Positions 1 to 10,973 are shown, numbered from the stretch's first letter. The stretch is DNA of 64,000 nucleotides from Tamilnaduibacter salinus (GCF_003096655.1 NZ_QEKQ01000003.1:186001-250000), one strand, 5' to 3'. Notes: generated by a model not told the origin, from the sequence alone. Numbers and translations are program-made.

Positions 1-960
1 ATCCTTCGGAATGACCGCGGTGAGGTGACGGCCATCGTCGAGCAGAAGGACGCGACTGAGGAGCAGCGTGCCATCACAGAGGTCAACACCGGTATCCTGG
101 GCCTTTCGGCTCGCCACCTGAAAGACTGGTTACCGGCCCTGTCCAGTAATAATGCCCAGGGCGAGTACTATCTGACGGACGTCATTGCCATGGCCGTGAC
201 GCAGGATGTGCGGGTCCGGGTCGCACAGCCTGACACCGTGTATGAGGTTCAGGGGGTGAATAACCGTCAGCAGCTGGCTGTTCTGGAGCGGTGGTATCAG
301 CAGAACGAGGCGGCCCGACTGATGCAGGAAGGTGCCACACTGGCGGACCCCGCACGGGTGGATGTACGGGGCCATGTTCGCGTGGGCTGGGACGTCAGTA
401 TTGATGTGAACGCGGTGTTCGAGGGCGAGGTCACGATTGAGGACGGGGTGCGCATTGGCCCCGACTGCGTGATCCGTGACAGTATTCTGCGGAAAGGCGC
501 GGTGATTGAGGCTCATTCGATCGTCGAAGGGTCAGACGTCGGTCCGTCCGCCTCGGTCGGTCCCTTTGCCAGGGTGCGACCGGGTACCCAACTGGCGACC
601 CGAAGCAAGGTCGGCAATTTTGTGGAGACGAAGAAGTCAGAGGTGGGCGAGGGGAGTAAGATCAACCACCTGAGTTACGTCGGTGATGCCGTCCTGGGCC
701 GAGATGTGAACGTGGGTGCGGGCACGATCACCTGCAATTATGATGGAGTGAACAAGCACAGAACGGTACTCGGCGATGGCGTGTTTGTCGGGTCCAACAC
801 CGCGCTAGTGGCCCCGGTGACTGTGGCGGACAGGGCCACCATCGGCGCCGGATCGACCATCACCCGGGACATCGAATCTCAGGAACTGGCCGTCGCCCGG
901 GGACGTCAACGCAATATCGCCAACTGGCAACGGCCAACCAATCCATCGGATCAGGAGTAA
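1..960 (+). CDS. glmU: Bifunctional UDP-GlcNAc pyrophosphorylase / GlcN-1-P acetyltransferase, 5'-truncated
   Basis: GlmU makes UDP-GlcNAc for peptidoglycan and lipopolysaccharide by acetylating GlcN-1-P and then uridylylating it. Only the C-terminal 319 residues are in the window; the frame is open to base 1, so the apparent ATG near base 25 is not the start. The visible part begins at the end of the uridylyltransferase domain (VNTGILGLSARHL, NAQGEYYLTDV) and continues into the hexapeptide-repeat left-handed beta-helix. The acetyltransferase motifs GNFVETKKSEVG, KINHLSYVGDA (with the catalytic His) and GAGTITCNYDG are intact. glmS follows after 9 bases, so the two are probably co-transcribed as one amino-sugar unit. 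Identification is secure. Confidence 0.97.
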   Translation: MLRNDRGEVTAIVEQKDATEEQRAITEVNTGILGLSARHLKDWLPALSSNNAQGEYYLTDVIAMAVTQDVRVRVAQPDTVYEVQGVNNRQQLAVLERWYQQNEAARLMQEGATLADPARVDVRGHVRVGWDVSIDVNAVFEGEVTIEDGVRIGPDCVIRDSILRKGAVIEAHSIVEGSDVGPSASVGPFARVRPGTQLATRSKVGNFVETKKSEVGEGSKINHLSYVGDAVLGRDVNVGAGTITCNYDGVNKHRTVLGDGVFVGSNTALVAPVTVADRATIGAGSTITRDIESQELAVARGRQRNIANWQRPTNPSDQE

Positions 961-969
961 ATCACAACC

Positions 970-2802
970 ATGTGCGGGATTGTCGGAGCCGTATCGGAAC
1001 GGGATGTTCAGGGTATCCTGCTGGAGGGATTGCGGCGCCTCGAGTACCGGGGCTACGACTCAGCGGGCATGGCTGTCCTGAATGAACAGCACACGCTGAC
1101 CCGGTACCGGGAAGTCGGCAAGGTCAGTGCGCTGGAAACCGCGCTGGATGGTCAGCCCCCCCGGGGGCGCATCGGTATTGCCCATACCCGTTGGGCAACC
1201 CACGGCGAGCCGTCGCAGACGAATGCCCATCCACACATGTCCGGTGAACGGCTGGCGATTGTCCACAACGGCATCATCGAGAACTACCAGACCCTGAGGG
1301 ATCGGCTGCGCAACGAGGGTTTCACCTTCGACTCCCAGACCGATACCGAGGTGGTGGCCCACCTGATCGAATCCCACTTCCAGCAAACAAAGGACCTGCT
1401 CAGTGCGGTTCGACGGGCAACCGCCGAGCTCCATGGCGCCTATGCTCTTGCCGTTCTTCATGCCGACGACCCGGAGCGGCTGATCGTCTGCCGCCAGGGC
1501 AGCCCGCTGGTGCTGGGTGTGGGCATCGGTGAGAACTTCATCGCCTCGGATCAATTGGCGCTGCTGCCCGTGACTGACCGGTTTATGTTCCTTGAGGAAG
1601 GGGACATCGCGGAAGTGCGCCGGGACCGGATTGACGTCATCGACCGCGATGACAACCCCGTCGAACGCCCGGTGACACGATTCGAGCACAGCGCTGATGC
1701 GGCCGAGAAAGGGGACTACCGCCACTTCATGCTCAAGGAAATTCACGAGCAGTCGAGGGTGGTGCAGGCCACGATGGAAGGCCGCCTCACGGACCGGCGC
1801 GTGTTGGAGCAGGCATTGGGCACCGATGCGGAAAACCTGCTTCAGGATGTCCGCCACGTCCAGATCATCGCCTGCGGCACCAGCTATCACGCCGGCATGG
1901 TCGCCCGCTACTGGATCGAGGAACTGGCGGGCATTCCCTGCTCGGTCGAGGTGGCCTCCGAATTCCGCTATCGCAAGCACGTGATCCAGCCGGACACCCT
2001 GTTCCTGTGCATCTCCCAGTCCGGTGAAACTGCCGACACCCTGGCGGCGCTGAGGCAGGCGAAGGAAGCGGGATTCCGGGCGGCGCTGGCCATCTGCAAC
2101 GTGCCGGGCAGCTCTCTGGTGCGCGAATCCGATCTGGTCATCATGACCCAGGCGGGGCCGGAAATCGGTGTGGCCTCCACCAAAGCCTTCACCACCCAGC
2201 TGACCGCGCTGTTGCTTTTCACGCTGGCACTGGCACGGCGCAATGGACTGCCTGAAGCCGAAGAGGCGGACATGGTCCAGGCCCTGCGCCAGGTCCCGGG
2301 ACAGATTGACCAGGTGCTGGCGCTGGATACGCCCATCGCGCGACTTTCCGAGGCGTTTGTGGACAAGCACCACAGCCTGTTCCTGGGCCGTGGTTCGCAG
2401 TTTCCAGTGGCGCTGGAAGGCGCGCTGAAGCTCAAGGAGATTTCCTACATCCATGCAGAGGCCTACCCGGCCGGTGAGCTTAAGCATGGGCCGCTGGCGC
2501 TGGTGGACAGTGAGATGCCGGTGGTGACCGTCGCTCCCAACAATGCCCTGATGGAGAAGCTGCGCTCGAACCTCGAGGAGGTGCGGGCGCGTGGCGGTGA
2601 GCTGTTCGTCTTCGCCGATGAGGCGGTCGGACTGGCCGAAGAACCGGGCGTCCACGTCATGAACATGCCGAGCGTTCATCCCATCACGGCCCCGATCGTC
2701 TACACCATTCCGCTTCAACTGCTGTCTTACCACGTCGCGGTCCTCAAGGGCACGGATGTGGATCAGCCCAGGAATCTCGCCAAGAGTGTGACGGTCGAGT
2801 AA
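970..2802 (+). CDS. glmS: Glutamine--fructose-6-phosphate aminotransferase (isomerizing)
   Basis: GlmS converts fructose-6-phosphate and glutamine to glucosamine-6-phosphate and glutamate, the first step toward UDP-GlcNAc. The 610-residue protein has the normal length. The N-terminal Ntn glutaminase domain starts MCGIVG, so Cys becomes the nucleophile after Met removal, followed by HTRWATHG and HNGIIENY. Two SIS domains follow, with ACGTSYHAG and SQSGETADT contacting the sugar phosphate, and the C-terminus KSVTVE matches the conserved end of the family. It lies 9 bases after glmU. No glmS ribozyme is expected in this lineage and none was seen in the short spacer. Confidence 0.98.
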   Translation: MCGIVGAVSERDVQGILLEGLRRLEYRGYDSAGMAVLNEQHTLTRYREVGKVSALETALDGQPPRGRIGIAHTRWATHGEPSQTNAHPHMSGERLAIVHNGIIENYQTLRDRLRNEGFTFDSQTDTEVVAHLIESHFQQTKDLLSAVRRATAELHGAYALAVLHADDPERLIVCRQGSPLVLGVGIGENFIASDQLALLPVTDRFMFLEEGDIAEVRRDRIDVIDRDDNPVERPVTRFEHSADAAEKGDYRHFMLKEIHEQSRVVQATMEGRLTDRRVLEQALGTDAENLLQDVRHVQIIACGTSYHAGMVARYWIEELAGIPCSVEVASEFRYRKHVIQPDTLFLCISQSGETADTLAALRQAKEAGFRAALAICNVPGSSLVRESDLVIMTQAGPEIGVASTKAFTTQLTALLLFTLALARRNGLPEAEEADMVQALRQVPGQIDQVLALDTPIARLSEAFVDKHHSLFLGRGSQFPVALEGALKLKEISYIHAEAYPAGELKHGPLALVDSEMPVVTVAPNNALMEKLRSNLEEVRARGGELFVFADEAVGLAEEPGVHVMNMPSVHPITAPIVYTIPLQLLSYHVAVLKGTDVDQPRNLAKSVTVE

Positions 2803-2808
2803 GTGGTT

Positions 2809-2833
2809 TCCGGCCCCACCCCCGGGGGCCGGA
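2809..2833 (+). terminator. GC-rich hairpin after glmS
   Basis: A perfect 9-bp stem (TCCGGCCCC / GGGGCCGGA) with a 7-base loop begins 7 bases after the glmS stop codon. There is no clear T-run after it, so it could be a weak terminator or a 3'-end stabilising hairpin. Confidence 0.4.
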
Positions 2834-2911
2834 CAATAATCCGCAAAAACCGGTCCGGGAGTGGTAGAATCGCGCTCCCGTTTCCCGTTCATCCGTTATC
2901 GTCCGATCGCC

Positions 2912-4417
2912 ATGCCCACGACTGTCTTCGGCGGCTTTGCCAGCAACTTCCTCGGCAATGCACCCACCTGGTACAAACAGACCATTCTGGTGTTCCTCGC
3001 CGCCAACCCGCTGTGCCTTTGGTTGTTCGGGCCGGTGTTCACCGGCTGGCTGCTCGTGGCGGAGTTTATCTACACCCTCGCGATGGCGCTGAAGTGCTAT
3101 CCGCTCCTGCCGGGTGGGCTGCTCGCCGTTGAGGCGCTGCTGATCGGACTGACGACGACGGACTCGGTGTATCTGGAAATCCGCACCAATCTGCCGGTGA
3201 TCCTGCTGCTGATGTTCATGGTGGCGGGCATCTACTTCATGAAGGAGCTGTTGCTGGTCACCTTCACCCAGATCCTGGTGGGGGTACGTTCCAAGTCGGC
3301 GCTGTCTCTGCTGTTCTGTTTTGCGGCGGCGGTCCTGTCGGCCTTCCTGGATGCCCTGACCGTGACGGCGGTGATCATCAGCGTGGCCGTGGGGTTCTAC
3401 TCGGTCTATCACCGTGTGGCCTCCGGGAAGGGGTACCACCATAACGATCACAACCCCGGCTCGGACAAGGGCGTGATCGACCTGCACCGGGAGGATCTGG
3501 ACCAGTTCCGTGCCTTCCTGCGTTCGCTGCTGATGCATGGCGCGATCGGGACGGCGCTGGGTGGCGTGGCGACCATGGTGGGGGAACCCCAGAATCTGCT
3601 GATCGCCAAGGTGGTCGGCTGGGATTTTGCCGGCTTCTTCCAGGCGATGGCACCCGTCAGCCTGCCGGTACTGGGCGCGGGCCTGCTGACCTGCCTCATT
3701 CTGGAAAAGCGCCGTTGGTTCGGGTATGGCGCCCGGCTGCCCAAACCGGTCCGGCAGGTGCTCGAGGAGTTTGCCCGCACCGAACGCGAAAAGCGCTCAC
3801 CGGCCGATCAGGCCGCGCTCTGGGTGCAGGCGTTGGCGGCGGTGGTGCTGGTGGCCGGTCTGGCCTTTCATGTGGCCGAAGTCGGCCTGATTGGCCTGCT
3901 GGTGATCATTCTGATCACCTCATTCACGGGTGTGACGGATGAGCACCAGATTGGCAAGGCCTTTCAGGAGGCGCTGCCATTCACGGCCCTGCTGGTGGTG
4001 TTCTTCACCATCGTCGCGGTGATTCACCATCAGCATCTGTTCACGCCCATCATCGAGGCGGTACTGGCACAACCCGAGTCACGGCAACCGGGGTTGCTGT
4101 TTGCCGCCAACGGGCTGCTGTCCATGATCAGCGACAACGTGTTTGTCGCCACCGTCTACATCAGCGAGATCAAGCAGGCGCTGGAAGCCGGGGAAATCTC
4201 CCGCGCGCACTTTGAGGAGCTGGCAGTCGCGATCAACACAGGGACCAACCTGCCCAGCGTGGCAACGCCCAATGGCCAGGCCGCGTTCCTCTTTCTACTG
4301 ACCTCGGCGATTGCACCGCTGGTGCGCCTCTCTTACGGGCGCATGGTATTCATGGCGCTGCCCTACACCCTGGTACTGGGCGGCATCGGTCTGGGGGCGG
4401 TCATCGTCCTGACCTGA
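2912..4417 (+). CDS. nhaB: Na+/H+ antiporter NhaB
   Basis: NhaB is an inner-membrane Na+/H+ antiporter that exports sodium and contributes to pH and salt tolerance. The 501-residue product matches the family length and is almost entirely hydrophobic helices, with the NhaB-like start [15 protein letters not shown] and the segment [14 protein letters not shown]. An in-frame ATG at 2861 would add 17 non-hydrophobic residues unlike the family, so the ATG at 2912 is preferred. A strong hairpin terminator follows, making it probably a single-gene unit. It fits a saline habitat. Confidence 0.93.
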   Translation: MPTTVFGGFASNFLGNAPTWYKQTILVFLAANPLCLWLFGPVFTGWLLVAEFIYTLAMALKCYPLLPGGLLAVEALLIGLTTTDSVYLEIRTNLPVILLLMFMVAGIYFMKELLLVTFTQILVGVRSKSALSLLFCFAAAVLSAFLDALTVTAVIISVAVGFYSVYHRVASGKGYHHNDHNPGSDKGVIDLHREDLDQFRAFLRSLLMHGAIGTALGGVATMVGEPQNLLIAKVVGWDFAGFFQAMAPVSLPVLGAGLLTCLILEKRRWFGYGARLPKPVRQVLEEFARTEREKRSPADQAALWVQALAAVVLVAGLAFHVAEVGLIGLLVIILITSFTGVTDEHQIGKAFQEALPFTALLVVFFTIVAVIHHQHLFTPIIEAVLAQPESRQPGLLFAANGLLSMISDNVFVATVYISEIKQALEAGEISRAHFEELAVAINTGTNLPSVATPNGQAAFLFLLTSAIAPLVRLSYGRMVFMALPYTLVLGGIGLGAVIVLT

Positions 4418-4434
4418 TTCTCTTGTAACGTCTC

Positions 4435-4481
4435 CGACCCGGCGTGTGGTCATCGACCACGCGGCCGGGTCGCTTTGTTTC
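4435..4481 (+). terminator. Intrinsic terminator after nhaB
   Basis: A long stem has an outer 9-bp arm CGACCCGGC (4435-4443) pairing with GCCGGGTCG (4464-4472) and an inner GTGGTC/GACCAC stem. The T-rich stretch CTTTGTTTC follows. It separates nhaB from the SulP gene. Confidence 0.75.
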
Positions 4482-4503
4482 TGTATTGGTAATTGGAAAG
4501 CGC

Positions 4504-5991
4504 ATGCTCAAGACACTCAAATCCGAATGGTTCTCCAACATCCGCGGCGATCTGCTCGCCGGTATCGTGGTGGCGCTGGCCCTGATTCCGGAGGCCATCG
4601 CCTTTTCAATCATCGCCGGCGTGGACCCCCGCGTGGGCCTTTATGCCTCGTTCTGTATCGCGGTTGTGATCGCCTTCGTCGGCGGTCGCCCCGGCATGAT
4701 TTCCGCCGCCACCGGGGCCATGGCCCTGCTGATGGTGACGCTGGTCCGGGAACATGGCCTTGAGTACCTGTTGGCCGCAACGCTGCTGACCGGTGTACTG
4801 CAGATCATTGCGGGTGGTCTGAAACTGGGTGGTCTGATGCGGTTCGTCTCCCGGTCGGTGGTGACCGGCTTCGTGAACGCGCTGGCAATCCTGATCTTCA
4901 TGGCCCAACTGCCGGAGCTGACCGACGTGACCTGGCATGTCTACGCCATGACCGCGGCGGGCCTGGGTATCATCTATCTCTTCCCGCGTATGCCGGTGAT
5001 TGGCCGCCTGGTACCCTCGCCGCTGGTCTGCATCGTGGTGCTGACCGGCGTGGCGCTCTGGTTTGGTCTGGACATCCGTACGGTGGGCGACATGGGCGAA
5101 CTGCCCGACACGCTGCCCGTCTTTCTATGGCCAGATGTCCCCCTGACGCTGGAAACGCTGGCGATTATCTTCCCGTACTCCCTCGCGTTGGCGGTGGTGG
5201 GCCTGCTGGAGTCGATGATGACCGCCACCATTGTGGACGACCTCACCGACACCACCAGTGACCGCAACCGGGAATGCCGGGGGCAGGGCATCGCCAACAT
5301 CGGCGCCGGTCTGCTGGGTGGCATGGCCGGCTGCGCCATGATCGGCCAGTCGATCATCAACGTGAAATCCGGTGGCCGCACTCGGCTCTCCGCGCTGACC
5401 GCCGGGTCCTTCCTGCTGGTGATGGTGCTGGTGCTGGACGACTGGCTGGTGCAGATCCCCATGGCGGCCCTGGTCGCCGTCATGATCATGGTATCGATCG
5501 GCACCTTCAGCTGGGAGTCGCTGATCAACCTGCGCCGTCATCCGTTGTCGACCAACATCGTCATGGTCGCGACGGTGATCGTGGTGGTCGCAACACACAA
5601 CCTGGCGTTTGGTGTGCTGGTGGGTGTGCTGCTGGCGGCCCTGTTCTTCGCCAACAAAGTCAGCCATTTCATGGCGATCCGTTCAACACTCGATGAATCC
5701 GGCGAGACGCGCACCTACACGGTGGTGGGGCAGGTCTTCTTCAGCTCTGCTGAGAAGTTCATTGATGCCTTCGACTTCCGGGAAGCGGTAGAGCATGTCG
5801 TCATCGATCTCAGCCGCGCCCATTTCTGGGACATCACGGCGGTGGGGGCGCTCGATAAGGCCGTCATCAAGTTCCGCCGTGAGGGTGCCGAGGTGGAAGT
5901 GATCGGCCTGAACGAGGCCAGTGCGACGATCGTGGACCGCTTCGGGGTGCACGACAAGCCGGATGCCGTTGATCAGCTCATGGGACATTAA
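4504..5991 (+). CDS. SulP family inorganic anion transporter with STAS domain
   Basis: SLC26/SulP transporters move sulfate, bicarbonate or related anions across the inner membrane. The 495-residue protein has an N-terminal helical transport domain (about residues 15-390, with [21 protein letters not shown] as the typical first helix) and a C-terminal STAS domain (about 400-495, with [20 protein letters not shown]). The ATG at 4504 begins MLKTLKSEW; an upstream in-frame ATG at 4444 lies in the preceding terminator stem. The gene runs 61 bases ahead of a tandem UspA, a pairing that suggests one operon. Substrate is not decidable from sequence; bicarbonate is as likely as sulfate. Confidence 0.9.
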   Translation: MLKTLKSEWFSNIRGDLLAGIVVALALIPEAIAFSIIAGVDPRVGLYASFCIAVVIAFVGGRPGMISAATGAMALLMVTLVREHGLEYLLAATLLTGVLQIIAGGLKLGGLMRFVSRSVVTGFVNALAILIFMAQLPELTDVTWHVYAMTAAGLGIIYLFPRMPVIGRLVPSPLVCIVVLTGVALWFGLDIRTVGDMGELPDTLPVFLWPDVPLTLETLAIIFPYSLALAVVGLLESMMTATIVDDLTDTTSDRNRECRGQGIANIGAGLLGGMAGCAMIGQSIINVKSGGRTRLSALTAGSFLLVMVLVLDDWLVQIPMAALVAVMIMVSIGTFSWESLINLRRHPLSTNIVMVATVIVVVATHNLAFGVLVGVLLAALFFANKVSHFMAIRSTLDESGETRTYTVVGQVFFSSAEKFIDAFDFREAVEHVVIDLSRAHFWDITAVGALDKAVIKFRREGAEVEVIGLNEASATIVDRFGVHDKPDAVDQLMGH

Positions 5992-6052
5992 GGTGTGTAT
6001 GATGCGAAACACTGACGCTTCCCAAAAACAACAACGGACCAACGGAGATCCC

Positions 6053-6904
6053 ATGCCGAACATTGTCGCCTGCATTGATGGCTCCCGTGCCTCCCAGTCG
6101 GTGTGTGACCATGCCGCCTGGGCCAGCCAGCGGATGGATGCCCCGCTGATGCTGTTTCACGTTCTGGATGAAGCCCGCTACCCGGGCGAGCCGGACCTGG
6201 CCGGCAGCATCGGTCTGGGCAGTCGGGAACATCTGCTGGACGAACTGGCGGAGCTGGACCAGAAACGCAGTCGTCTGGCGCTGGAACAGGGCCGCCACAT
6301 GCTGGAAGCGGCCGAAAAGCGGGCCCGGGCCGATGGTGCCGAGACCATCCTGCGCCGCCAGCGTCACGGCGATCTGCCGGACTGCCTGCTGGACATCGAA
6401 CCCGAGACACGGGTGCTCGTCATGGGCCTGCACGGCGAGAGCAGTACCGACCGGGACGTCCACATCGGCAGTCAGCTGGAAACGGTGATCCGCACCCTGC
6501 ACCGGCCGATCATGCTGGTGCCAGACGAGTTCCGGGAGCCGCGCAGTGCCATGCTGGCCTTCGACGGCAGTGAGACGGCCTTCAACGGCGTCCGCCTGCT
6601 GGCAGAGAGTCCGGTGTTCCGGGATTTCCCGCTGCATCTGGTGATGGTGGGGCCGGACACCAACGACCGTCGAGAGCAACTGGGCAAGGCCGAATCCGCG
6701 CTGACCGCAAATGGCTGTGAAGTACACACGGCCATCCGGGCCGGCGATGTGGAGAAGACGCTGCATGCCTACCAGGACGAACATGAGATCGACCTGATGG
6801 TCATGGGCGCGTACGGCCATTCAAAAATCCGGCGTTTCCTGGTCGGCAGCACCACCACCAGCATGCTGACGAATACGCGCACGCCACTCGTCATTCTTCG
6901 TTAG
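6053..6904 (+). CDS. Tandem universal stress protein (two UspA domains)
   Basis: This 283-residue cytoplasmic protein is two UspA folds in tandem (about 1-145 and 155-283). The second domain ends with the ATP-binding pattern G-2X-G-9X-G-S/T (GAYGHSKIRRFLVGST). The first has a one-residue longer spacer (GLHGESSTDRDVHIGS), so nucleotide binding there is less certain. The start at 6053 follows GGAG with good spacing; an in-frame ATG at 5999 lacks a ribosome binding site. It probably shares a transcript with the SulP transporter, which suggests a role in regulating or protecting anion uptake under stress, but this is inference. Confidence 0.9.
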   Translation: MPNIVACIDGSRASQSVCDHAAWASQRMDAPLMLFHVLDEARYPGEPDLAGSIGLGSREHLLDELAELDQKRSRLALEQGRHMLEAAEKRARADGAETILRRQRHGDLPDCLLDIEPETRVLVMGLHGESSTDRDVHIGSQLETVIRTLHRPIMLVPDEFREPRSAMLAFDGSETAFNGVRLLAESPVFRDFPLHLVMVGPDTNDRREQLGKAESALTANGCEVHTAIRAGDVEKTLHAYQDEHEIDLMVMGAYGHSKIRRFLVGSTTTSMLTNTRTPLVILR

Positions 6905-6911
6905 GAGGAGC

Positions 6912-6974
6912 GCAATGCCCGGTTCGCTGCCCGCCCGCCGTCGGTGATGCTGCGGTAGTAGAACCGGGCAATGC
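6912..6974. repeat. 14-bp imperfect inverted repeat downstream of the tandem usp gene
   Basis: GCAATGCCCGGTTC (6912-6925) pairs with GAACCGGGCAATGC (6961-6974) with one mismatch, leaving a 35-base loop. There is no T-run. It may be a 3' hairpin or a small palindromic repeat. The remaining bases up to 7191 hold no convincing gene. Confidence 0.45.
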
Positions 6975-7191
6975 CGTGGTGATTCTGTCAGTGTACGACT
7001 GATAAAAAACCACCCATTGGCCGATCAGGGTCCGATTGGCGCCACACCAACCAGTTAGTGCGCCAGTGAAAGCGCCGAGGCGCGTTCATTGTCTCTCGTC
7101 AGGCTGACACACGTCGCACGTATTGTTCGGCGCATGGACGACGCGTGCCGACGTCTTGAGGACAGTGGCCGGCTGGATGAGTTTCAGTCTT

Positions 7192-7908
7192 TCAGGGTTC
7201 AACGATCTCGATATCGCCATACCACGCGGTGGCGGACTCGCCGGTGTTATCGCTGTCCGTCATCAGCCCAATGCCGATAATCGGCGGCGGTGCCTCGCCG
7301 AAGGCGGCCCGGTAGTCTGCCACCACATCCCGCTCGATGGTGACCCACTCCCCCACGCGCTCCGGGCCGCCGTTCACGGGCACCATCTGTGTCGTGTCCG
7401 TGAATGGATTGGGCAGGATGGTGCCTTTCGGTACCCTGTTCGCCCAGATATAGTTGAGGGCATTCCCTGGCAGTTCCTCGCCGAACAGCGTCTCCACGGT
7501 GGCCCGTTTGGCCCGTTCGAAAAACCCGGCTTTCTCCGGCTGGAACGCGAATGCCACGTAGATCCGGGCCGGATAGTCGTCCCCGCTTTTCTGTCGTGCG
7601 TCGCCGGCGTCGTAGACATTCGACACTTTCCAGCGCCATCGCAGGATCAGTGAGTCGCCCGGCGTAATGCGCTGCCGGGCAATCAGCCCGGACGCGCCGC
7701 CGTCGGTGTTGGCACGAACCACGGTTTGGTCTCCAACCGTGACCAGGCTGTAGTCGGTATGGGTATCGATGTCCGGGAAAATCAATGGCTCCCAGGAGCC
7801 ACCATCGTCAAGATCGGTCATGGACGAAAAACGCGGGAGTGTTTCTGACGCCAGTGGCGCGGACATGAAACCGACAATGACGAAGCAGACGGTCAGTGCT
7901 CGTTTCAT
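7192..7908 (-). CDS. Exported DUF3047 family protein
   Basis: The 238-residue protein starts with a signal peptide (MKRALTVCFVIVGFMSAPLASE) and is probably periplasmic. The rest matches the DUF3047 pattern: an all-beta domain with LILRWRWKVSN, DYPARIYVAF and LNYIWAN. No catalytic role is established for this family. AGAGGTGAG sits at the correct distance before the ATG. It is transcribed divergently from the ion-channel gene at 8014. Confidence 0.8.
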   Translation of the reverse strand: MKRALTVCFVIVGFMSAPLASETLPRFSSMTDLDDGGSWEPLIFPDIDTHTDYSLVTVGDQTVVRANTDGGASGLIARQRITPGDSLILRWRWKVSNVYDAGDARQKSGDDYPARIYVAFAFQPEKAGFFERAKRATVETLFGEELPGNALNYIWANRVPKGTILPNPFTDTTQMVPVNGGPERVGEWVTIERDVVADYRAAFGEAPPPIIGIGLMTDSDNTGESATAWYGDIEIVEP

Positions 7909-8013
7909 TGGTGGCTCACCTCTAACGACTTGATACGGAACGATCTGGTGGACGGCACCGGACTACCCTAGTATGAACGCGAAGATTGCCTTTGGTTCGC
8001 TCACGAGGCCCCG

Positions 8014-8439
8014 ATGTTGCTTGCCACCGCCCTAAACGTGCTGGTCGTCATGACCGTTGTACTCATTCACTATGAAGCGTTGATTCGCCTGAGCGGCTTT
8101 CTGGCCCGGACACGCCCCCGACACCGGGTTCGCCTGCTGGTCACCGTGCTCGGCGTTCTTGTGGCCCATGCGGTGGAGGTCTGGGTGTTCGCACTGGTGT
8201 ATTACGGGATGCATCGTGCGGACGGCTGGGGGCATTTTCAGGGCAATTTTGATGGCTCCCTTATGGATTCGGTCTACTTCTCATTCACCACCTTCACGAC
8301 GCTCGGGTTCGGTGACATCGAGCCCCTGGGCACCGTGCGGTTCCTGACCGGCATTGAGGGACTCACCGGTCTGGTACTGATCACCTGGAGTGCGTCTTAC
8401 CTGTTCGTTGAGATGCAGCGCCACTGGGCGTTCCGTTAG
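8014..8439 (+). CDS. Small potassium-channel-like membrane protein (ion channel 2 domain)
   Basis: This 141-residue protein has three predicted membrane helices: an N-terminal anchor (about 1-25), a helix near 40-65 and a last helix near 112-130. A pore loop before the last helix carries TTLGFGD, a variant of the TVGYGD selectivity filter. Such proteins form tetrameric cation channels in the inner membrane, and potassium is the likely ion. There is no RCK gating domain, so gating is unknown. It is convergent with the MMPL gene, with 26 bases between the stops. Confidence 0.8.
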   Translation: MLLATALNVLVVMTVVLIHYEALIRLSGFLARTRPRHRVRLLVTVLGVLVAHAVEVWVFALVYYGMHRADGWGHFQGNFDGSLMDSVYFSFTTFTTLGFGDIEPLGTVRFLTGIEGLTGLVLITWSASYLFVEMQRHWAFR

Positions 8440-8465
8440 GGAGCCTCTGATACTGGCGCAGACTC

Positions 8466-10949
8466 CTAGTCCACAGATGGCCCCAGCGGCCGGATCAGCA
8501 GTATCAACCGTGGCAGCAATGTCAGCGCACCCAGCAGCGCCATCAGCATGGCGAAACCGGTGAACAGGCCGAAGTAGATCGTCGGCAGGAAGTTCGACAG
8601 CACCAGAATCGAGAAGCCGACAATGATGGTGAGCGAGGTGTAGAACATCGCCCGCCCGATACTGTCATGGGCACGATACATGGCGCCATGATAGCTCCGG
8701 TCTTTGCGGAACTCCTCCCGGAAACGGTGGATGTAGTGAATGGTGTCATCCACCGCAATGCCCACGGTGATGGCGGCGACGGTGATGGTCATCAGATCCA
8801 GCGGGACGCCCATCCAGCCCATCAGGCCCAGCACGGAGGCGGCGGCGAGCATGTTGGGCAGGATGCCGATCAGTGCCAGCTTCCAGGATCTGAAAAGAAT
8901 CAGAAACATGATGGCAATGGCGGCAAAAACGACGCCAATGGTCTTGATCTGCGAGTCAAACAGGCTCTGCAGCATATTGTTGTACATCACCGTCATGCCG
9001 GTCAGTGTGACCCGCTCCGGGGCAAAGCCGAGCTCACCGGTCAGGTGGTCGCGGATCTGTTCCAGCAGCTGATCCCGGTTCAGGCCCGGCGCCGTGTCCC
9101 GGAGCCGGATTGTGAACCGGGCCTGATCGTGGACCTCGGAGATGTAGGGGGTGAGCAGCGTGTCCTTCAGGTTGTCCGGTACGGCGGCGGGCACGAACGC
9201 CAGTTCCAGCGCGTCGAGGGGCTCGCCCTGATTGATCTCCGCCAGCACATCGAGCGTGCTGATGATGGACAGCACCTTACCGGTTTCGGGAAGGCCGTCG
9301 AGATAGTCGTGTACCGACTCCAGGCGCTCCATTTTCTGGTAGGTGTACCAGGTGTCGCGATGGTCGGCGTCATCCCCGCAGTCCTCGAGAAAGGGGTCGC
9401 AGTCGCTGGCAAACGGGTCGCCCCCGGTGTCTGGGGCCGGCTTGTCGGTGATGACCACATCCAGCGGTGTGGTGCCACCAAGCCGGTTGTCGATCGTCAC
9501 CATGCCCTGATGGATCTCCGTGCTCGACTTGAAGTAGTCCACGAAGCTGTTTTCCACCGTCAGGCGACTGATGCCCATGGCCGACACGACGGCGAGCGTC
9601 ACAGCCACCAGCAGCACCAGCCCGCCGCGACGATCCGTGACGCTGGCGAAATGATGGGTCAACGGTGTGCCACCGGCGCGGACGCGCTGGTCAACGGGGG
9701 GCGGGAGCAGTCGCAGCAGGACCGGGAAGATGATGAAGGCCATGATGAAGGCGACGGCCAGCCCGAGCGTCATCATCCAGCCGAAGTCGATCACCGGCCG
9801 GATGCCGCTGACGGTCAGGGAGCCGAATGCCACGATGGTGGTGATGGCCATGTACGCGCAGGGTTTGATCATGGCCGCCAGCGTATTGACGAGGGTGGAC
9901 TGCGGCTCGGCGTCCGGCTCATCATGCTGGTATTCGCGGTAACGCACCATCAGGTGGATGGTAAGCGACAGCGTCATGATCAGGAGCAGGGCGACGAAGT
10001 TCGAGGAGATGACCGTCACCGGCCACTGGACCCACCCCAGGTAACCGATCATCAGCCACACCGTGAAGGAACAGCACAGCAGGGGCACCACAACCCATCG
10101 CCACTGACGGAAAATGACGGCCAGGGTCAGTAGCAGAAACGCCAGCACCCCGAGTCCGAACGTCGACAGGTCGTTCTGTATGAACCGGATCATGTCCGCG
10201 ACAATCATCGGAACGCCGCCCAGATGAATCTCGGCATGATCCCGGTAACCGTCCAGCGTCGCGCGCACCTGTGCAATCGTCCGGTCCCGGCGCTGATCCA
10301 GCCGGTCGGTCAATGACTGATAGTCCCGCTCCACCTGATCCAGGCGTTCGGCCGTCATCGGATCGCCATCGCCGGCGTCCAGGGCCTGACGCAATTGCTG
10401 GCGCTCCTCAATGAGCTCGAAGTAGCGCGGTGGTGTCGGCAGGGTGACCTGGATGGCCGTGGTCTGGCCGTCCTCGCTGATCAGCAGGTTCGGATAGAGT
10501 GGATTACTGAGCAGGGCCTGACGGGCCGTCTGTGGTGGCACCGGGTCCTCGTCCAGCGTCTTGATCGCGGTGTCCGTGGTGTCCAGTGTCAGCTCCGGGC
10601 TGTGCAGCAGCGGGACGCTGAGGATGCTGGTGGTGCTGCCGACCGCCTCAATGCCCCCCAGCTCATCACGCAGCGATGCCAGACGGGACAGTTCCGCTTC
10701 CGAGAACAGCGTCTCATCCGGTGTGTAGGTGACGATGAGAAAGTCGTCGGAGGTGGAAAAGCGCTGATTGACCTGACGGTACTGGGCTAACGCCTGATCG
10801 TTCTCCAGCACAAGGGACTCGGCTGAGGCATCCAGCTCGAAGCGGTCGATCTGGAGGCTCATGCCCCCCATGATCAGAGCGAAGAGAACCAGCACCCACC
10901 CCGAATGGGGCAGGAGCAACTGACGATAGAAACGGCGCAGTGGCGACAT
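8466..10949 (-). CDS. MMPL/RND superfamily exporter
   Basis: This 827-residue inner-membrane protein has the RND superfamily pattern of one helix, a large periplasmic domain and five to six helices, repeated twice. The first periplasmic part is about residues 35-255 and the second about 455-640. It is smaller than AcrB-type pumps and resembles MMPL/HpnN-type lipid or hydrophobe exporters; GIAVDDTIHYIHRFREE is a typical conserved helix. An Asp/Cys-rich insertion lies near residues 510-530 (DPFASDCDPFLEDCGDD). It begins 24 bases after the RND pump gene in the same direction, so it is likely the third gene of that operon. The substrate is unknown. Confidence 0.85.
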   Translation of the reverse strand: MSPLRRFYRQLLLPHSGWVLVLFALIMGGMSLQIDRFELDASAESLVLENDQALAQYRQVNQRFSTSDDFLIVTYTPDETLFSEAELSRLASLRDELGGIEAVGSTTSILSVPLLHSPELTLDTTDTAIKTLDEDPVPPQTARQALLSNPLYPNLLISEDGQTTAIQVTLPTPPRYFELIEERQQLRQALDAGDGDPMTAERLDQVERDYQSLTDRLDQRRDRTIAQVRATLDGYRDHAEIHLGGVPMIVADMIRFIQNDLSTFGLGVLAFLLLTLAVIFRQWRWVVVPLLCCSFTVWLMIGYLGWVQWPVTVISSNFVALLLIMTLSLTIHLMVRYREYQHDEPDAEPQSTLVNTLAAMIKPCAYMAITTIVAFGSLTVSGIRPVIDFGWMMTLGLAVAFIMAFIIFPVLLRLLPPPVDQRVRAGGTPLTHHFASVTDRRGGLVLLVAVTLAVVSAMGISRLTVENSFVDYFKSSTEIHQGMVTIDNRLGGTTPLDVVITDKPAPDTGGDPFASDCDPFLEDCGDDADHRDTWYTYQKMERLESVHDYLDGLPETGKVLSIISTLDVLAEINQGEPLDALELAFVPAAVPDNLKDTLLTPYISEVHDQARFTIRLRDTAPGLNRDQLLEQIRDHLTGELGFAPERVTLTGMTVMYNNMLQSLFDSQIKTIGVVFAAIAIMFLILFRSWKLALIGILPNMLAAASVLGLMGWMGVPLDLMTITVAAITVGIAVDDTIHYIHRFREEFRKDRSYHGAMYRAHDSIGRAMFYTSLTIIVGFSILVLSNFLPTIYFGLFTGFAMLMALLGALTLLPRLILLIRPLGPSVD

Positions 10950-10973
10950 ACAATCCTGAGTGTCGGTGTTGGG

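Noticed and set aside
1060-2892. Long antisense frame across glmS
   Set aside because: It mirrors the glmS codons and has no family resemblance; GlmS on the + strand is unambiguous.
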